A DNA stretch of 64,000 bases from SZUA-36 sp963753105 (GCA_963753105.1 CAVWBD010000001.1:310001-374000); one strand, 5' to 3'; numbered from the stretch's first letter, positions 49,649 through 59,567 are shown. The notes: a model not told the origin generated them from the sequence alone. A program made the numbers and translations.

Positions 49649-52550
49649 TATTCTTCTCCCTCAGTATTTGAAGCGCCCGCGGGCGGGCCAAATGTGGTTG
49701 TCGACACCGCAGCTCCGGCGGCGTCTCCTCACCCAGCGCCATCGGGTGGTAAGTATTGGTCAGCCACAACGGCAACTGGCTCCGTAGATTGGGGTGCAGT
49801 GACCACACCGCTCTGGCCACCCGGCAATCATCTGCTGGGCATCGACCACATCGACCGGGCCCATGTCGGCGACAAAACGCCGGTTGGGGCCGTGACCAAA
49901 CATGAATTCATTCAGACCATCGGCCGTCGCGCTGTGCGGAGATGCATCCAGTGCATCGAAACCACCCTGGCGGGCCAGTCCCGGCAGTTCGGGTGCCAGG
50001 TCCGTGAATGGGCCCCAGTTGGGAATATTGAATGGATCGCACCGCAGTGTGATGATCAAACACGATGCGGTGCAATTTACCCCAGGCATAATCCAGCACA
50101 TTGGTCGAATTGGCAAATGCGGGTGCAAATTCGTCGGAGGCCAACATGTCCAGCGCCATCTGCAGGCTGCCGGCAACCGTCTCTGCCAGACCTGCGAGAA
50201 GAACGGCATACCGGAAGCACCTACCCACCAGCGGTCGGATAATTATCGCAGATGGTGTTTGAAAGCACGGTAGGCAGCCCTGCTGCCTGGCAGGTAATCA
50301 CCCAGGCCGATACGCTCTCCAGCGTCGCATAAATGGTGTTCTGTACCAGCATCGAGCGCCACATCGCCAATACGGTGGCGGCCGCGCTGTTGCGCACTTG
50401 CTCGGGCTCGGTGCGACCATCACCGGATCGTCTGCCCGCATCCCAGCCCTCGGCCAGGCCTGTGTGTGTGCTGTAGTCCCAGGTGGAAAGCACATCCAGC
50501 GCCTGCGCCATCGGGGATCCAGGTGGTACCGGCACCTGTGACATGATGCCCAGCAGCGTCGGCAGCATCAGTTCCGCGTCCAGCAGCTCGACATTGGCCT
50601 GCAGGGCCTTCATGTCATCCAGCGTGATCTTGATGACCGGCATCGATCATGGCCTTGACCTCGCGGTCCAGGCGACCCATGCGGTAGGTCGAGCATAATC
50701 CGGATTCAGGTAGTAGAACCCTTGTCCGCTGGGCCGTACGTGGTTATAGCGGCTGGTTATCCAGCGTCACACCGACCGGGTCATTATTGGCGTTGGTCAC
50801 AAAGCCCTATGCGGGATTGACCAGCTGTGGCATCTCATCAAACGGCAAGATTTCAAAATCCAGCGCCTGGTTGGGTTGCGGGTTCATCACCGGCAGCCAC
50901 TCGTTGGCCGCGGCGCCCGTGCCGTCGCGGATAACCAGGTCGGTGGCAGACCGTCCACGGTGAAACTGAGCCAGGTCCTCGCGTATCGGTATTTCTGAGC
51001 ATGGTGAACCAGGCAATATTGCCCATAACGTCGGCCCAGATACAAGTTCTGGCGAACCGATATCAAAATACTGCAAAGCCGCCTTGAATTCATCCAGGTT
51101 CCTGGCAAGACCTATCTCCCTGACCATTGGCATTTCATGGGTATCCCGGTGCCCGTGTAAGCCAGGGACAAGACCCGTCTTGCCATCAGAGGCAAAGCCA
51201 ATACGGGCCATCATTACGGCGTGGTACTACAAAGTCAATGCACCATCCGGTATCAATGCCGATATCCGCGCGCACCAGGTTGTCCAGCACCCCGTCACCG
51301 ACCACGTTGACAAAATAGGAATTCAAAATCATGTTGTATGGGTTCCGGGTTGCCCTTGTACAGCGTATGTGTCGGCAATCCAAGCGCATTGGTCAGCAAT
51401 GGCCTCGGTAAAAAAATCGGTGACATCCATCGTAGTTGTATGGTGAAGCCCCAGCAACCCACGTCGTTGCAACCCAGCATCGAGCCGGGTCAGCCCGGTA
51501 ACGTTAACGCCATTGACTGAATAGCCAGTCCTCACCCATCGCGGTCAAAAATCAGCTGGGTTTCATACCAGATGGACGGTGTATTCAGCGCCATGTGCGG
51601 ATCATTGGCGATCATCGGATTGCCACTGGCGGTATGTTCACCGGCTACCAGCCAGGCGTTACTGCCAAAGCGTTCTCCCTTCTCCGCCCCTAATCAACTT
51701 TCCATCAGCGGAGCATCATCCCAACTTCTGCCTGGTATTTCTTTCGCCAGCTGCCATCGTGTGTTTCGGACACCTCCTGGCTGACCGGTCCATTCGATCC
51801 GGGATTTGCCTTTGCCAGCCGCTGGATTCGCTCGAAGATTTCTCGGTAGCTTCCTGCCGCCGGCGCTGCCAGGAAACCCGGCGCCGTTACACGGCCATCC
51901 GGCGGGTGCAGAACGGTGTGTGTCCTCGAAAAACAACGCCTGGCCATCAAATCCGACGGCTCCCCCAGTGCCCTGGTAAGTCAGCAGCGTGATGGTGGCA
52001 TCTATCTCCTAGATCCCAGGATCCAGTCCTTGCTGGGCTGTCATGCCTTTGACGATCAGACATGGTGTGCACCGGTGTCCACGGCTCGACCTTGGTGATC
52101 TCAAGCGGCGTGTATTCCGGTGGCAGGGGGTTATTGTCCAGGTAGGTATTAACGCCGTTGGCGTAAGCCTGCAGCCAGCCCTTGGTTTCATCATCCATCG
52201 CCTGCCAGGTCATTCAGCGCAGCGCGCTCCAGGCCAAGGTTCGTATCTGGACATCATTGGAAAGTGCGGCCATGCACCAATAATTCGGCAGCGCGGCCCG
52301 CGCGCCAGCTTACGGTATCGTCCATCTGGAAGAAACGGTCACGTGCATGCATGTAACCCTGCATGAACACGGCATCCAGCGCGGTCTTGGCCTTGATCGT
52401 GGGTATCCCATACTGGTCCTCGTACACGGTCACCGTGTCACTCAGACCGGGGAAGTTGAAGTCCTCGGCCAAGGCCGTTTGGATAAATACAAGGAACAGA
52501 GAAAGTAAAAGAGTTTGAAGTAGCAACATGGAACGAATGGGTTTGTACAT
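49641..52550 (-). CDS. penicillin acylase family protein, many frameshifts
   Basis: N-terminal-nucleophile hydrolase made as a precursor. A signal peptide (MLLLQTLLLSLFLVFIQTALA) is followed by the alpha-chain motif VYEDQYGIPTIKAKT and YMHARDRFFQMD. The autoprocessing site and catalytic Ser are in GSNAWLVAGEHTASG (Ser codon at 51661-51663), then IANDPHMAL. The C-terminal QLPLWLTNTYHPMAL is typical. At least six frameshifts break it between about 52250 and 49790. Relatives cleave amide-linked acyl chains, including N-acyl homoserine lactones; the true substrate cannot be read here. First gene of the operon ending with the MMPL transporter. Confidence 0.8.
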
Positions 52551-52867
52551 AATGAAGACCCTCGATGACAGCTATTTTTTTAAAACGCAAAACGGCGAAG
52601 GGGAGGCTTTAAAACCCTTTCCAAGCAGGTACAGTGGTTGCTTATTTGGAATAAGAGTTAAGCCCCTCGCAACCGGTTTTCGAACAATCATACGACAAAT
52701 ATGTGAAAAATGGCGAATCAAATTATCTGTTTCTGATCCGAATTGTGTTTTTGAAATGGTAACGATTATCATTCAGGTGGATCGGCGATATTTTCTCAAG
52801 GACTTACGTGGAAATCCCCCGCGCAAGATTGTTAAACTTCCGCAACGTTCTGAGGATAAAAATTATC
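52551..52867. promoter_or_regulatory. divergent promoter region, acylase operon / PHA gene
   Basis: 317 AT-richer bases between divergent genes, with no coding sequence that I can support. It should hold the promoter of the acylase-lipase-DUF1302 operon on the minus strand. The segment 52758-52776 (ggtaacgattatcattcag) loosely resembles a Fur operator, with about 13 of 19 positions matching, which is too weak to call. Confidence 0.3.
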
Positions 52868-53152
52868 GTGTCCAGTATTGATATCCACGCCCACCACACG
52901 CTCACCCACGAAGAGGCGATGGAGGCGGCTGACCAGCTATCAATAGACCTGGCTGAGAAATTCGGCATCGATTACGGCTGGGAAGACGAGGTGATTCATT
53001 TTGAGCGCCCCGGGGTGCATGGTCAGATACTGGTGATGGAAACAGAATTGCGTATACAGGCCCAGTTGGGTTTCATGCTGATGATGTTGAAGGGTCCGAT
53101 CGAGCAGGAAATCATTCGTTATCTCGAGGAGCACTTCGGCTGTAGTTTTTAA
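52868..53152 (+). CDS. polyhydroxyalkanoic acid system (PHA_gran_rgn) family protein
   Basis: About 95 residues from a GTG at 52868: it begins SSIDIHAHHTLTHEEAMEAA, then LAEKFGIDYGWEDE, HFERPGVHGQI and LGFMLMMLKGPIEQEI, the conserved core of the PHA system family (PF09650). Members are small soluble proteins found with PHA synthesis genes; their biochemistry is undefined. The open frame extends to an ATG at 52808, but those 20 residues are not family-like. A GAGG lies about 13 bases upstream of the GTG. Confidence 0.8.
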   Translation: MSSIDIHAHHTLTHEEAMEAADQLSIDLAEKFGIDYGWEDEVIHFERPGVHGQILVMETELRIQAQLGFMLMMLKGPIEQEIIRYLEEHFGCSF

Positions 53153-53417
53153 GACGCCAGTATCGCTAAGGCTGCGCCGGATAGTCAATCACCCGATGGT
53201 TTACCGGTGTAGGCTCCCGGCCCCGCAACCCTGCGGGCTACCCTCTCCTTCGAGCCGTCTTAACGGGGCCGGCCTCACAGCGAATCAGTGCTTAGCCTTA
53301 CCGGATCGCATCGCACGTCCTTGTGCTCCTTGCGATCTACACTCCTTCCATGGAGATAAACGACTCTCAGGATTCGGTGCTCAGAGGTCGCCCACACCGG
53401 CCAACCACCGGGCTCTT

Positions 53418-53449
53418 ATGTAGGAGTAACCGGCGCAGCCGGTCGCGAT
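53418..53449 (+). repeat. REP-like palindromic unit
   Basis: atgtaggagtaaccggc followed by gcagccggtcgcgat: a 'GTAGGAG...GCGA' REP of the type common in gammaproteobacteria, with the perfect stem accggc/gccggt at 53429-53443. A related unit is on the minus strand at about 63162-63206. Confidence 0.6.
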
Positions 53450-53495
53450 TAAAGGTCAAGGGGTTTGCTGGAGTTGTCCATGAAGCTGTGCCGGA

Positions 53496-53581
53496 GTGTT
53501 CCTTACCCGGGACCGTAATTCGTCGGGATACGAATTACCGAGCGCCCATGGATGGCTTGAGCGTGTCCCGGGAAAGAATAC
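53496..53581. repeat. nested palindrome, related to elements at 19426 and 40296
   Basis: The outer arms cccgggac (53506-53513) and gtcccggg (53565-53572) extend imperfectly to about 17 bases; the inner arms gtaattcgt (53515-53523) and acgaattac (53530-53538) are perfect. The left end (ttccttacccgggaccgt) is close to 40322-40340, placing it in the same dispersed family. Confidence 0.55.
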
Positions 53582-53679
53582 CCGGCGCAGCCAAAAAGGT
53601 GTCTTGTTATTTTGAAATGTTATTCGGACCCATTGCGACGCAGTAGTGAGCCTGACTCTATTGAGGTTCGAATGGATCG

Positions 53680-54363
53680 TCAGCGCCGGCGAACAAGCGC
53701 TGCATGCTCATGCCTTCCCTGCTGCCAGACCGTCTCAATGAATTCCGTGCCATCACCCATCACGCGAAAGGCGTTCAAACCCTGCTCCAGGAATGACTGC
53801 AGGCGCCCAAATCCCGCTGCGCGCGCCGGACCCTTCACTGACTTGATCAGCCATAGCACCAGGCGGTGATGTACGAGTTCGTTTAACTCCAGCCCAAGAT
53901 GCCGGATCAAATCGATCTGCCGTTTGCGGTCAGCCCGGCGGTCGCAGGCGCGGTAGATTTCTCCATAACGTGCGGTATCCAGCTGGTCCCAACCGCTGTG
54001 CTGCAACACTGCTGCCATATCGATATCGAGCGACAGGCTCAATGCCTGCAGTTCAAACGCTTCCGCCAGCGCCTGCAGCATGTCATCGCGCAACATCCGC
54101 ACCATGACAGGTAACACCCGTTCCACCTGCTGGTCGCGTTCCCGAAAGTGCAGACCGCCATATAATTCGGCCAGGAAAAACTCGCCGGCAGCGCGGTATT
54201 GGTCCTGTTGTATAAAATCGGCATAAGACCGGGACAGGCGCTCCCGCTGCCAGTCCTGTAATAGCTCCAGCGCCGCCAGCGGGAAACCCGGTTCATCAAG
54301 ACCGGCAGCCAGGGCATGGCTTTGCGCCAGGGCTTGCTTGAGCGGTTGGGCGTGCTTTTTCAA
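53680..54363 (-). CDS. FFLEELY-motif-like protein, unknown function
   Basis: 227 residues, soluble and helical. The segment EFFLAELYGG resembles the FFLEELY motif that names an uncharacterised proteobacterial family; the following FRERDQQVERVLPVMVRML fits too. Charged throughout, ending in RRR. Its ATG overlaps the stop of the peroxiredoxin gene by four bases (ATGA), so the two are coupled; a role in oxidative stress is only a context guess. Confidence 0.65.
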   Translation of the reverse strand: MKKHAQPLKQALAQSHALAAGLDEPGFPLAALELLQDWQRERLSRSYADFIQQDQYRAAGEFFLAELYGGLHFRERDQQVERVLPVMVRMLRDDMLQALAEAFELQALSLSLDIDMAAVLQHSGWDQLDTARYGEIYRACDRRADRKRQIDLIRHLGLELNELVHHRLVLWLIKSVKGPARAAGFGRLQSFLEQGLNAFRVMGDGTEFIETVWQQGRHEHAALVRRR

Positions 54364-54809
54364 GCGTCCAATGCCTCCACCACGGCGAGCAGTTCTTCCG
54401 CCTTGCGTCTGAACAAAGACAATGCCTCGATATGTGCGTGACGCACGATTCCCGCTTCATCCACCAGGAATACCGCCCGTTTTATACCCAGCGCACCCTT
54501 GCAGCCGTAAAGCTTTGCCACCGTGTAATCCGTATCGCTGAGCAATACGAATGGCAGGCCGTGTTTGTCCTTGAATTTGCGGTGGCTGTCCGCGTCATCG
54601 GAGCTGATACCGACCACCGTCACACCGAGGTTGGCAAATGCCTCGATACCGTCACGGTAATCACATAGCTGGGCCGTGCATACCGGGGTGTTGTCACCGG
54701 GATAGAACACCAACAGCAAACGCTGCCCAAGATGGCTGGACAGGCGGAAATCCCCGCCGTCGTCACCGGGTAGTTCAAAATCGGGCGCCCTGTCGTTCAG
54801 TTTTATCAT
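54360..54809 (-). CDS. bcp: peroxiredoxin, Bcp type
   Basis: 149 residues of the AhpC/TSA-thioredoxin fold that reduces hydroperoxides. The peroxidatic and resolving Cys are in PGDNTPVCTAQLCDYRD, five residues apart as in atypical two-Cys Bcp enzymes; the Thr two residues before the first Cys is conserved (TPVC). Start at MIKLNDRAPDFELP. Cytosolic. Coupled to the FFLEELY-like gene. Confidence 0.92.
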   Translation of the reverse strand: MIKLNDRAPDFELPGDDGGDFRLSSHLGQRLLLVFYPGDNTPVCTAQLCDYRDGIEAFANLGVTVVGISSDDADSHRKFKDKHGLPFVLLSDTDYTVAKLYGCKGALGIKRAVFLVDEAGIVRHAHIEALSLFRRKAEELLAVVEALDA

Positions 54810-54914
54810 CTGTCACTCCTCCCTGGTTCCGGTCAATGACCGGAGTGCAATTGCCTGCTGGTCAATGACAACGACCACCGGTAGAATTCAACACCTGTCC
54901 ACAGGCTGTTAAGA

Positions 54915-56156
54915 ATGCTCACAATACACCAGGCCTCGACCCCCAGCCAGAATGGCGCACCGGTGAAAACCGGGCTGGCCATCGCCGGTGGTGGACCGTT
55001 GGGTGCTATTTACGAGTTGGGTGCATTGCGCGCACTGGATGAAAGCATCGATGGCCTGAGGCTGCACGAACTCGATGTGTACGTCGGCGTCAGTTCCGGG
55101 GCCCTGATCGCCGCCGGTCTGGCCAACCGCATGACCACCGGGGAGTTGTGCCGGATTTTCATGGGCCACAAATATGCCAGCCTGAAGTTCGAGCCGACCG
55201 ATTTCCTGCGCCCGGCCTACCGGGAATATATCCACAGGGCAGCCCGTTTACCCGGAATACTGGGTGATTCACTGCTGGGTATGCTGCGTCATCCCAGCCA
55301 CGTGGGCATATCACGCCTGGTCAGTGAACTGGGCAAAGCGATACCCAGCGGCATATTTGATAATGAAACCATTCACGACTTCCTCGAAGATGCGCTCAGG
55401 ATCACCGGACAGAGCAATCGCTTCGAAGACCTGGCGTGCAAACTGTTCATCATCGCAGTAGATCTCGACAGTGGCACGGTGGTGCGTTTTGGCGATGAAA
55501 CGCAACGCGATATCACCATTTCCCGTGCAGTGCAGGCCAGTGCCGCCTTGCCTGGGCTTTACCCGCCCGTTGAAATAGACGGACACCATTATGTCGATGG
55601 CGCCTTGCGCCGCACCCTGCATGCCTCGGCTGCACTGAACGAAGGTGTCGACATACTGATCGGCGTCAACCCCCTGGTGCCGTTCGACTCCGCTAGAAAT
55701 GGGCAGAATCCGGAAATCTCAAGCCAGAAATTAACCCTTGGTGGTTTGCCATTGATCATGTCGCAAACCTTCCGGGCCCTGATCCAGTCACGTATGGAGG
55801 CCGGCTTCAAAAAATACTACTCAAGCCACCCGGGCGCCGACCTGATGTTGCTGGAACCCGACCGTGATGACGAGACCATCTTTTTCACCAATATCTTCAG
55901 GTACTCGGACCGCAAAGCCCTGTGCGAACACGCCTACCAGGCGACCCGCCGGGACCTGCTCGCACGACGCAAACAGCTTGAACCCCTGTTGGAAAAACGG
56001 GGAATGGCGCTGAACCTGGACATCCTCGAGGATACCGGGCTCAGCCTCGATGCCAGTATCAGCCGCAACCGCTTCAGCCATGCCACGGTGGCCCGTGACC
56101 TGGCCGTTACGCTGGATAAGCTGGATACCCTGATCGAGGGTGGCCGGACCGGCTGA
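54915..56156 (+). CDS. patatin-like phospholipase family protein
   Basis: 413 residues with a patatin core at about 18-240: anion-hole IAGGGPLGAIYELG, nucleophile GVSSGAL, and the catalytic Asp in YVDGALRRTL. The C-terminal 170 residues are helical and contain MSQTFRALIQSRMEAG. No signal peptide, so probably cytosolic or peripheral. Patatins are lipid acyl hydrolases; PHA-rich bacteria also use them as lipases or depolymerases, but a specific substrate is not supported. Confidence 0.9.
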   Translation: MLTIHQASTPSQNGAPVKTGLAIAGGGPLGAIYELGALRALDESIDGLRLHELDVYVGVSSGALIAAGLANRMTTGELCRIFMGHKYASLKFEPTDFLRPAYREYIHRAARLPGILGDSLLGMLRHPSHVGISRLVSELGKAIPSGIFDNETIHDFLEDALRITGQSNRFEDLACKLFIIAVDLDSGTVVRFGDETQRDITISRAVQASAALPGLYPPVEIDGHHYVDGALRRTLHASAALNEGVDILIGVNPLVPFDSARNGQNPEISSQKLTLGGLPLIMSQTFRALIQSRMEAGFKKYYSSHPGADLMLLEPDRDDETIFFTNIFRYSDRKALCEHAYQATRRDLLARRKQLEPLLEKRGMALNLDILEDTGLSLDASISRNRFSHATVARDLAVTLDKLDTLIEGGRTG

Positions 56157-56334
56157 ACAAACTTTCCTGGTTTTTTGCACCCTCCCCCTGTCGATCGCGC
56201 AAGTGTAGAGAGGTTGGTGTTTTGACGGCCTTTACACATTTTTACAGGCCGGGAACCAAAGACTTCATTGCACGTCCAACCCCTATCATTTATCGTGGGC
56301 TTTCACTTCAGGTATGGTCAGGACGAACCTCTCC

Positions 56335-57591
56335 ATGAGTAACAAAATCAAATGGTCAATTGGCCTGGTGGTTGTCGTAGTAGTTGCATATGTGCTGCTG
56401 TCCGGTAACGGTACATCCGGAAATGCACAAACACAGCAAATTGAAACCACGCAACTGGACGTCGGTGATATCACCCGCGCCGTGGCCACATCGGGTGCAG
56501 TGCGGCCGCTGATAACGGTCGAAGTCGGCTCACAGCTGTCCGGTCAGCTTGCGGATATCTTTGTCGATTTCAATTCAGAGGTCACGGCGGGCCAGATAAT
56601 AGCGCTGATCGATGACCAGACCTTTGAATCCCGTGTCGTGCAAAGCCGCGCGGACCTCGAAGTCGCCCGTTCCAACGTGATCGTACAACGCGCCGGCATT
56701 GACCGGGCACAGGCTAACCTTCGCAAAGCCCGGCTCGAATACGAGCGCGCTGAACCGCTGACCCAGACAGGCACCCTGTCCGCGTCTGAATTCGATACCG
56801 CGCTGGCCGGTTTTGAATCCGCCAAGGCCGACCTGACCATGGCCGAGGCGCAGTTACAAAATGCATTGGCCAACCAGGAACAGCGACAGGCGTCACTGGA
56901 GTCTGCAGAAATCGACCTGGAGCGTACCAAGATCCGTTCACCGATCGACGGGGTCGTCATCGAACGTGCCGTGGACCAGGGCCAGACCGTGGCGGCCAGT
57001 TTCTCGGCCCCGGTCCTGTTCAGGATTGCCCAGGACCTGACCAAGATCCAGATCGAGGCCAACGTGGATGAAGCCGATATCGGCAACGTGGTGGAGGGTA
57101 ATGATGCGACCTTTACCGTGGATGCCTTTCCGGAGCTTCAGTTTGCCGGCAAGGTGGAGCAGGTACGGCTGTCACCCAACGAAACCAACAACGTGGTGAC
57201 CTACACGGTCATCATCACAGCTGAAAACCCGGACTTGAAACTTCTGCCGGGCATGACCGCCGTTGTCGAGATTGTCACTGGCAGGGTTGAGAATGTACTC
57301 CGGGTGTCGAATGCTGCCCTGCGTTTTAAACCGGCAATTGGGTCTGAACTGGCAGAACAAGCGAAGCAGGGCAGACCACAGCAAGGGGCCGGCCACCAGG
57401 GTGGGAACCCACAGGGCGCCGGCAAGAAACCGGCAGACGCACGGCGTGGCCTGCTGTGGATCCAGAATAAGGACGGTATCAACCCGGTACCGGTCATGCT
57501 GGGTATCAGTGATGATCAGAACACGCAAGTCATGGGTAAAAAACTGTCGGCAGGTGATGTCGCAGTAACACGTATCCGTGGTGACAGGTAA
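56335..57591 (+). CDS. efflux periplasmic adaptor (MacA-like)
   Basis: About 418 residues: an N-terminal membrane anchor (WSIGLVVVVVVAYVLLSG), a barrel-sandwich half, an alpha-hairpin coiled coil (about 100-195), the second lipoyl half (IRSPIDGVVIERAVDQGQTV) and a beta-barrel. A Gln/Gly/Lys-rich insert (GRPQQGAGHQGG) near the C-terminus is unusual. Links an inner-membrane ABC transporter to an outer-membrane channel. Followed directly by the ATPase and permease. An ATG at 56314 is an alternative start. Confidence 0.9.
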   Translation: MSNKIKWSIGLVVVVVVAYVLLSGNGTSGNAQTQQIETTQLDVGDITRAVATSGAVRPLITVEVGSQLSGQLADIFVDFNSEVTAGQIIALIDDQTFESRVVQSRADLEVARSNVIVQRAGIDRAQANLRKARLEYERAEPLTQTGTLSASEFDTALAGFESAKADLTMAEAQLQNALANQEQRQASLESAEIDLERTKIRSPIDGVVIERAVDQGQTVAASFSAPVLFRIAQDLTKIQIEANVDEADIGNVVEGNDATFTVDAFPELQFAGKVEQVRLSPNETNNVVTYTVIITAENPDLKLLPGMTAVVEIVTGRVENVLRVSNAALRFKPAIGSELAEQAKQGRPQQGAGHQGGNPQGAGKKPADARRGLLWIQNKDGINPVPVMLGISDDQNTQVMGKKLSAGDVAVTRIRGDR

Positions 57592-57610
57592 CAATCCCGG
57601 TTTTATCACC

Positions 57611-58318
57611 ATGAATAAACTGCTGATTGAAACCCGCTCCTTGTGCAAGGACTACCAGATGGGTGGGGAGGTCATCCATGCCCTCAAAGATGTCAGCCTC
57701 GAGATTCACAAAGGCGAGTACGTTGCCATCATGGGACCTTCAGGGTCCGGCAAGTCCACCCTGATGAACCTGATCGGGGCGCTGGATGTGCCCAGCAGTG
57801 GCGACCTTGTGGTCAACGGTTTGAACCTTGGCAGGCAGAGTGCCGACCAGTTGGCGGATTTTCGTAACCACACCGTCGGCTTCGTATTTCAGCAATTCAA
57901 CCTGCTGGCCCGCACCACGGCGCTGGATAATGTCAGGTTACCGCTACTTTATACCCGCGACATGAATCCCGGGGACCTGACCGGCAGGGCCCGTGAGGCC
58001 CTGGAGCGCGTGGGTCTGGCGGACCGTATGGACCACGAGACCACCCAGTTATCCGGTGGCCAACAGCAACGTGTCGCCATCGCCCGGGCCCTGGTTAACC
58101 GTCCTTCAGTGATCCTGGCGGATGAGCCGACCGGGGCACTGGATTCGCACACCTCCGTCGAGATTCTCGACCTGTTCCAGGAACTGAACGATTCCGGTAT
58201 CACGCTGATCGTTGTCACGCACGACCCGGAAGTTGCAGAGGTTTCCAAGCGCAAGCTGATGTTCCGCGATGGTGAAATCATCGATGACGTACTCATCAGC
58301 AACGGGGTGCAGAACTGA
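57611..58318 (+). CDS. ABC transporter ATPase (MacB/LolD type)
   Basis: 235 residues from the ATG at 57611. Walker A GPSGSGKST, Q-loop FVFQQFNL, signature LSGGQQQR and Walker B VILADEPTG are all intact. Unlike E. coli MacB, the ATPase and permease are separate genes; the ATPase stop overlaps the permease start (TGATG). The longer in-frame start at 57578 overlaps the adaptor gene by 14 bases and is less likely. Confidence 0.95.
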   Translation: MNKLLIETRSLCKDYQMGGEVIHALKDVSLEIHKGEYVAIMGPSGSGKSTLMNLIGALDVPSSGDLVVNGLNLGRQSADQLADFRNHTVGFVFQQFNLLARTTALDNVRLPLLYTRDMNPGDLTGRAREALERVGLADRMDHETTQLSGGQQQRVAIARALVNRPSVILADEPTGALDSHTSVEILDLFQELNDSGITLIVVTHDPEVAEVSKRKLMFRDGEIIDDVLISNGVQN

Positions 58319-59553
58319 TGCATCTCATCAAGATCACCAATATCGCCCTGATCGCGTTGCGTCTGAACAAGATGCGCAGTTTTTTGACCATGCTGGGCAT
58401 TATTATCGGTATCGCCTCGGTCATCGTGATGGTCTCGATATCCAGTGGTTCCAAGCAGGAAATCGAAGCCCAGATCGACCGTCTTGGCAGCAATATGCTC
58501 AGTATCCGTCCGGGCGCGTCGATGCGGGGTGGGCGGCACGGTGGTTCAGGCTCGGCTGCGCCGCTGACTGAAAAACACATCAAGAATCTGAAAAACAGGT
58601 TTGCATTCATAGACGGCATATCCGGTAGCATTTCATCCAACGTACCGGCCGTTTATGGCAACACTAACTGGACCACCAGCGTCACGGGCATCCACGCAGA
58701 CTATATCCCGGTACGCCAGTGGGTGATCGAAGAAGGCCGGAATTTTACCGAGCGTGAAATTCGCTCGGGTGGCAAAGTAGCCCTGGTCGGACAGGAAATA
58801 ATCGAAAATCTGTTTGATGGCTATTCACCCATCGGTGCCCGGATACGTATCAAGAACGTGCCTTTCACGGTGATCGGCACCCTGGGCAGCAAGGGTGCAT
58901 CGAACTGGGGCCGCAGCTACGATGACGTGATTTTTATACCGATTTCAACAGCCAGGATGCGTGTCTCCGGCCGCTCGACCCGCTCGGTGCCGGACATCGT
59001 CGGCAATATCTACCTGACCGTAAACCTCGACCGCAACATCACCATCGCAGAGGAAGACCTGAGGGAGTTCCTGCGTGAAATACGCAAGATCGCACCAGGC
59101 GCCCAGGATGATTTCCATGTCGCCAATTTCTCTGAATTTATCCGCGCGCGTAATGAAACCTCCGCCACTCTCGGTTTATTGCTGGCTGCGACCGCCGCAA
59201 TTGCCCTTGTAGTAGGTGGTATCGGCATTATGAACATCATGCTGGTATCGGTTACCGAACGGACCCGAGAGATCGGTTTGCGCCTGGCAGTCGGGGCAAG
59301 ACGCAAGGATATCCTGATGCAGTTTTTGGTCGAGGCTGTGACCTTGTGCCTGGTTGGCAGCCTGGTGGGGGTCGCGCTGGGTATCGGCACCGGGGAGTTG
59401 GTCAAACGCATGGTCGACATACCGGTGCTGCTGAATATACCGATCATCTTTATTGCGATCAGTTCAGCCGCCCTGGTCGGTATCTTTTTTGGATTCTACC
59501 CGGCCCGCAAGGCATCGAGAATGAACCCGATCGATGCTCTGCGTTACGAGTAA
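58318..59553 (+). CDS. ABC transporter permease (MacB/FtsX type)
   Basis: 411 residues with four transmembrane helices: one at the N-terminus (MLGIIIGIASVIVMVSI), a large periplasmic domain, and three at the C-terminus (about 280-400). The ISSGSKQEIE start of the periplasmic domain and ending KASRMNPIDALRYE are typical of MacB-type mechanotransmitters, which push substrates through the outer-membrane channel rather than across the inner membrane. Translationally coupled to the ATPase. Confidence 0.94.
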   Translation: MHLIKITNIALIALRLNKMRSFLTMLGIIIGIASVIVMVSISSGSKQEIEAQIDRLGSNMLSIRPGASMRGGRHGGSGSAAPLTEKHIKNLKNRFAFIDGISGSISSNVPAVYGNTNWTTSVTGIHADYIPVRQWVIEEGRNFTEREIRSGGKVALVGQEIIENLFDGYSPIGARIRIKNVPFTVIGTLGSKGASNWGRSYDDVIFIPISTARMRVSGRSTRSVPDIVGNIYLTVNLDRNITIAEEDLREFLREIRKIAPGAQDDFHVANFSEFIRARNETSATLGLLLAATAAIALVVGGIGIMNIMLVSVTERTREIGLRLAVGARRKDILMQFLVEAVTLCLVGSLVGVALGIGTGELVKRMVDIPVLLNIPIIFIAISSAALVGIFFGFYPARKASRMNPIDALRYE

Positions 59554-59567
59554 GCGAACCTGGAAAT

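Larger units (their letters stand above)
53153..53679. other. 527-base intergenic region with palindromic elements, no gene seen
   Basis: Between convergent genes. It contains a REP-like unit at 53418-53449 (tgtaggag... with the perfect palindrome accggc-gca-gccggt) and a nested palindrome at 53496-53581. Short frames here lack any family resemblance or ribosome site. Confidence 0.6.

Noticed and set aside
52758..52776. Fur-box-like ggtaacgattatcattcag before the acylase operon
   Set aside because: About 13 of 19 positions match the classical operator and the pattern is AT-rich background; no iron-uptake gene is adjacent.
53153..53679. tRNA or small RNA gene in the GC-rich gap
   Set aside because: No cloverleaf or anticodon arm could be drawn; the palindromes explain the visible structure.
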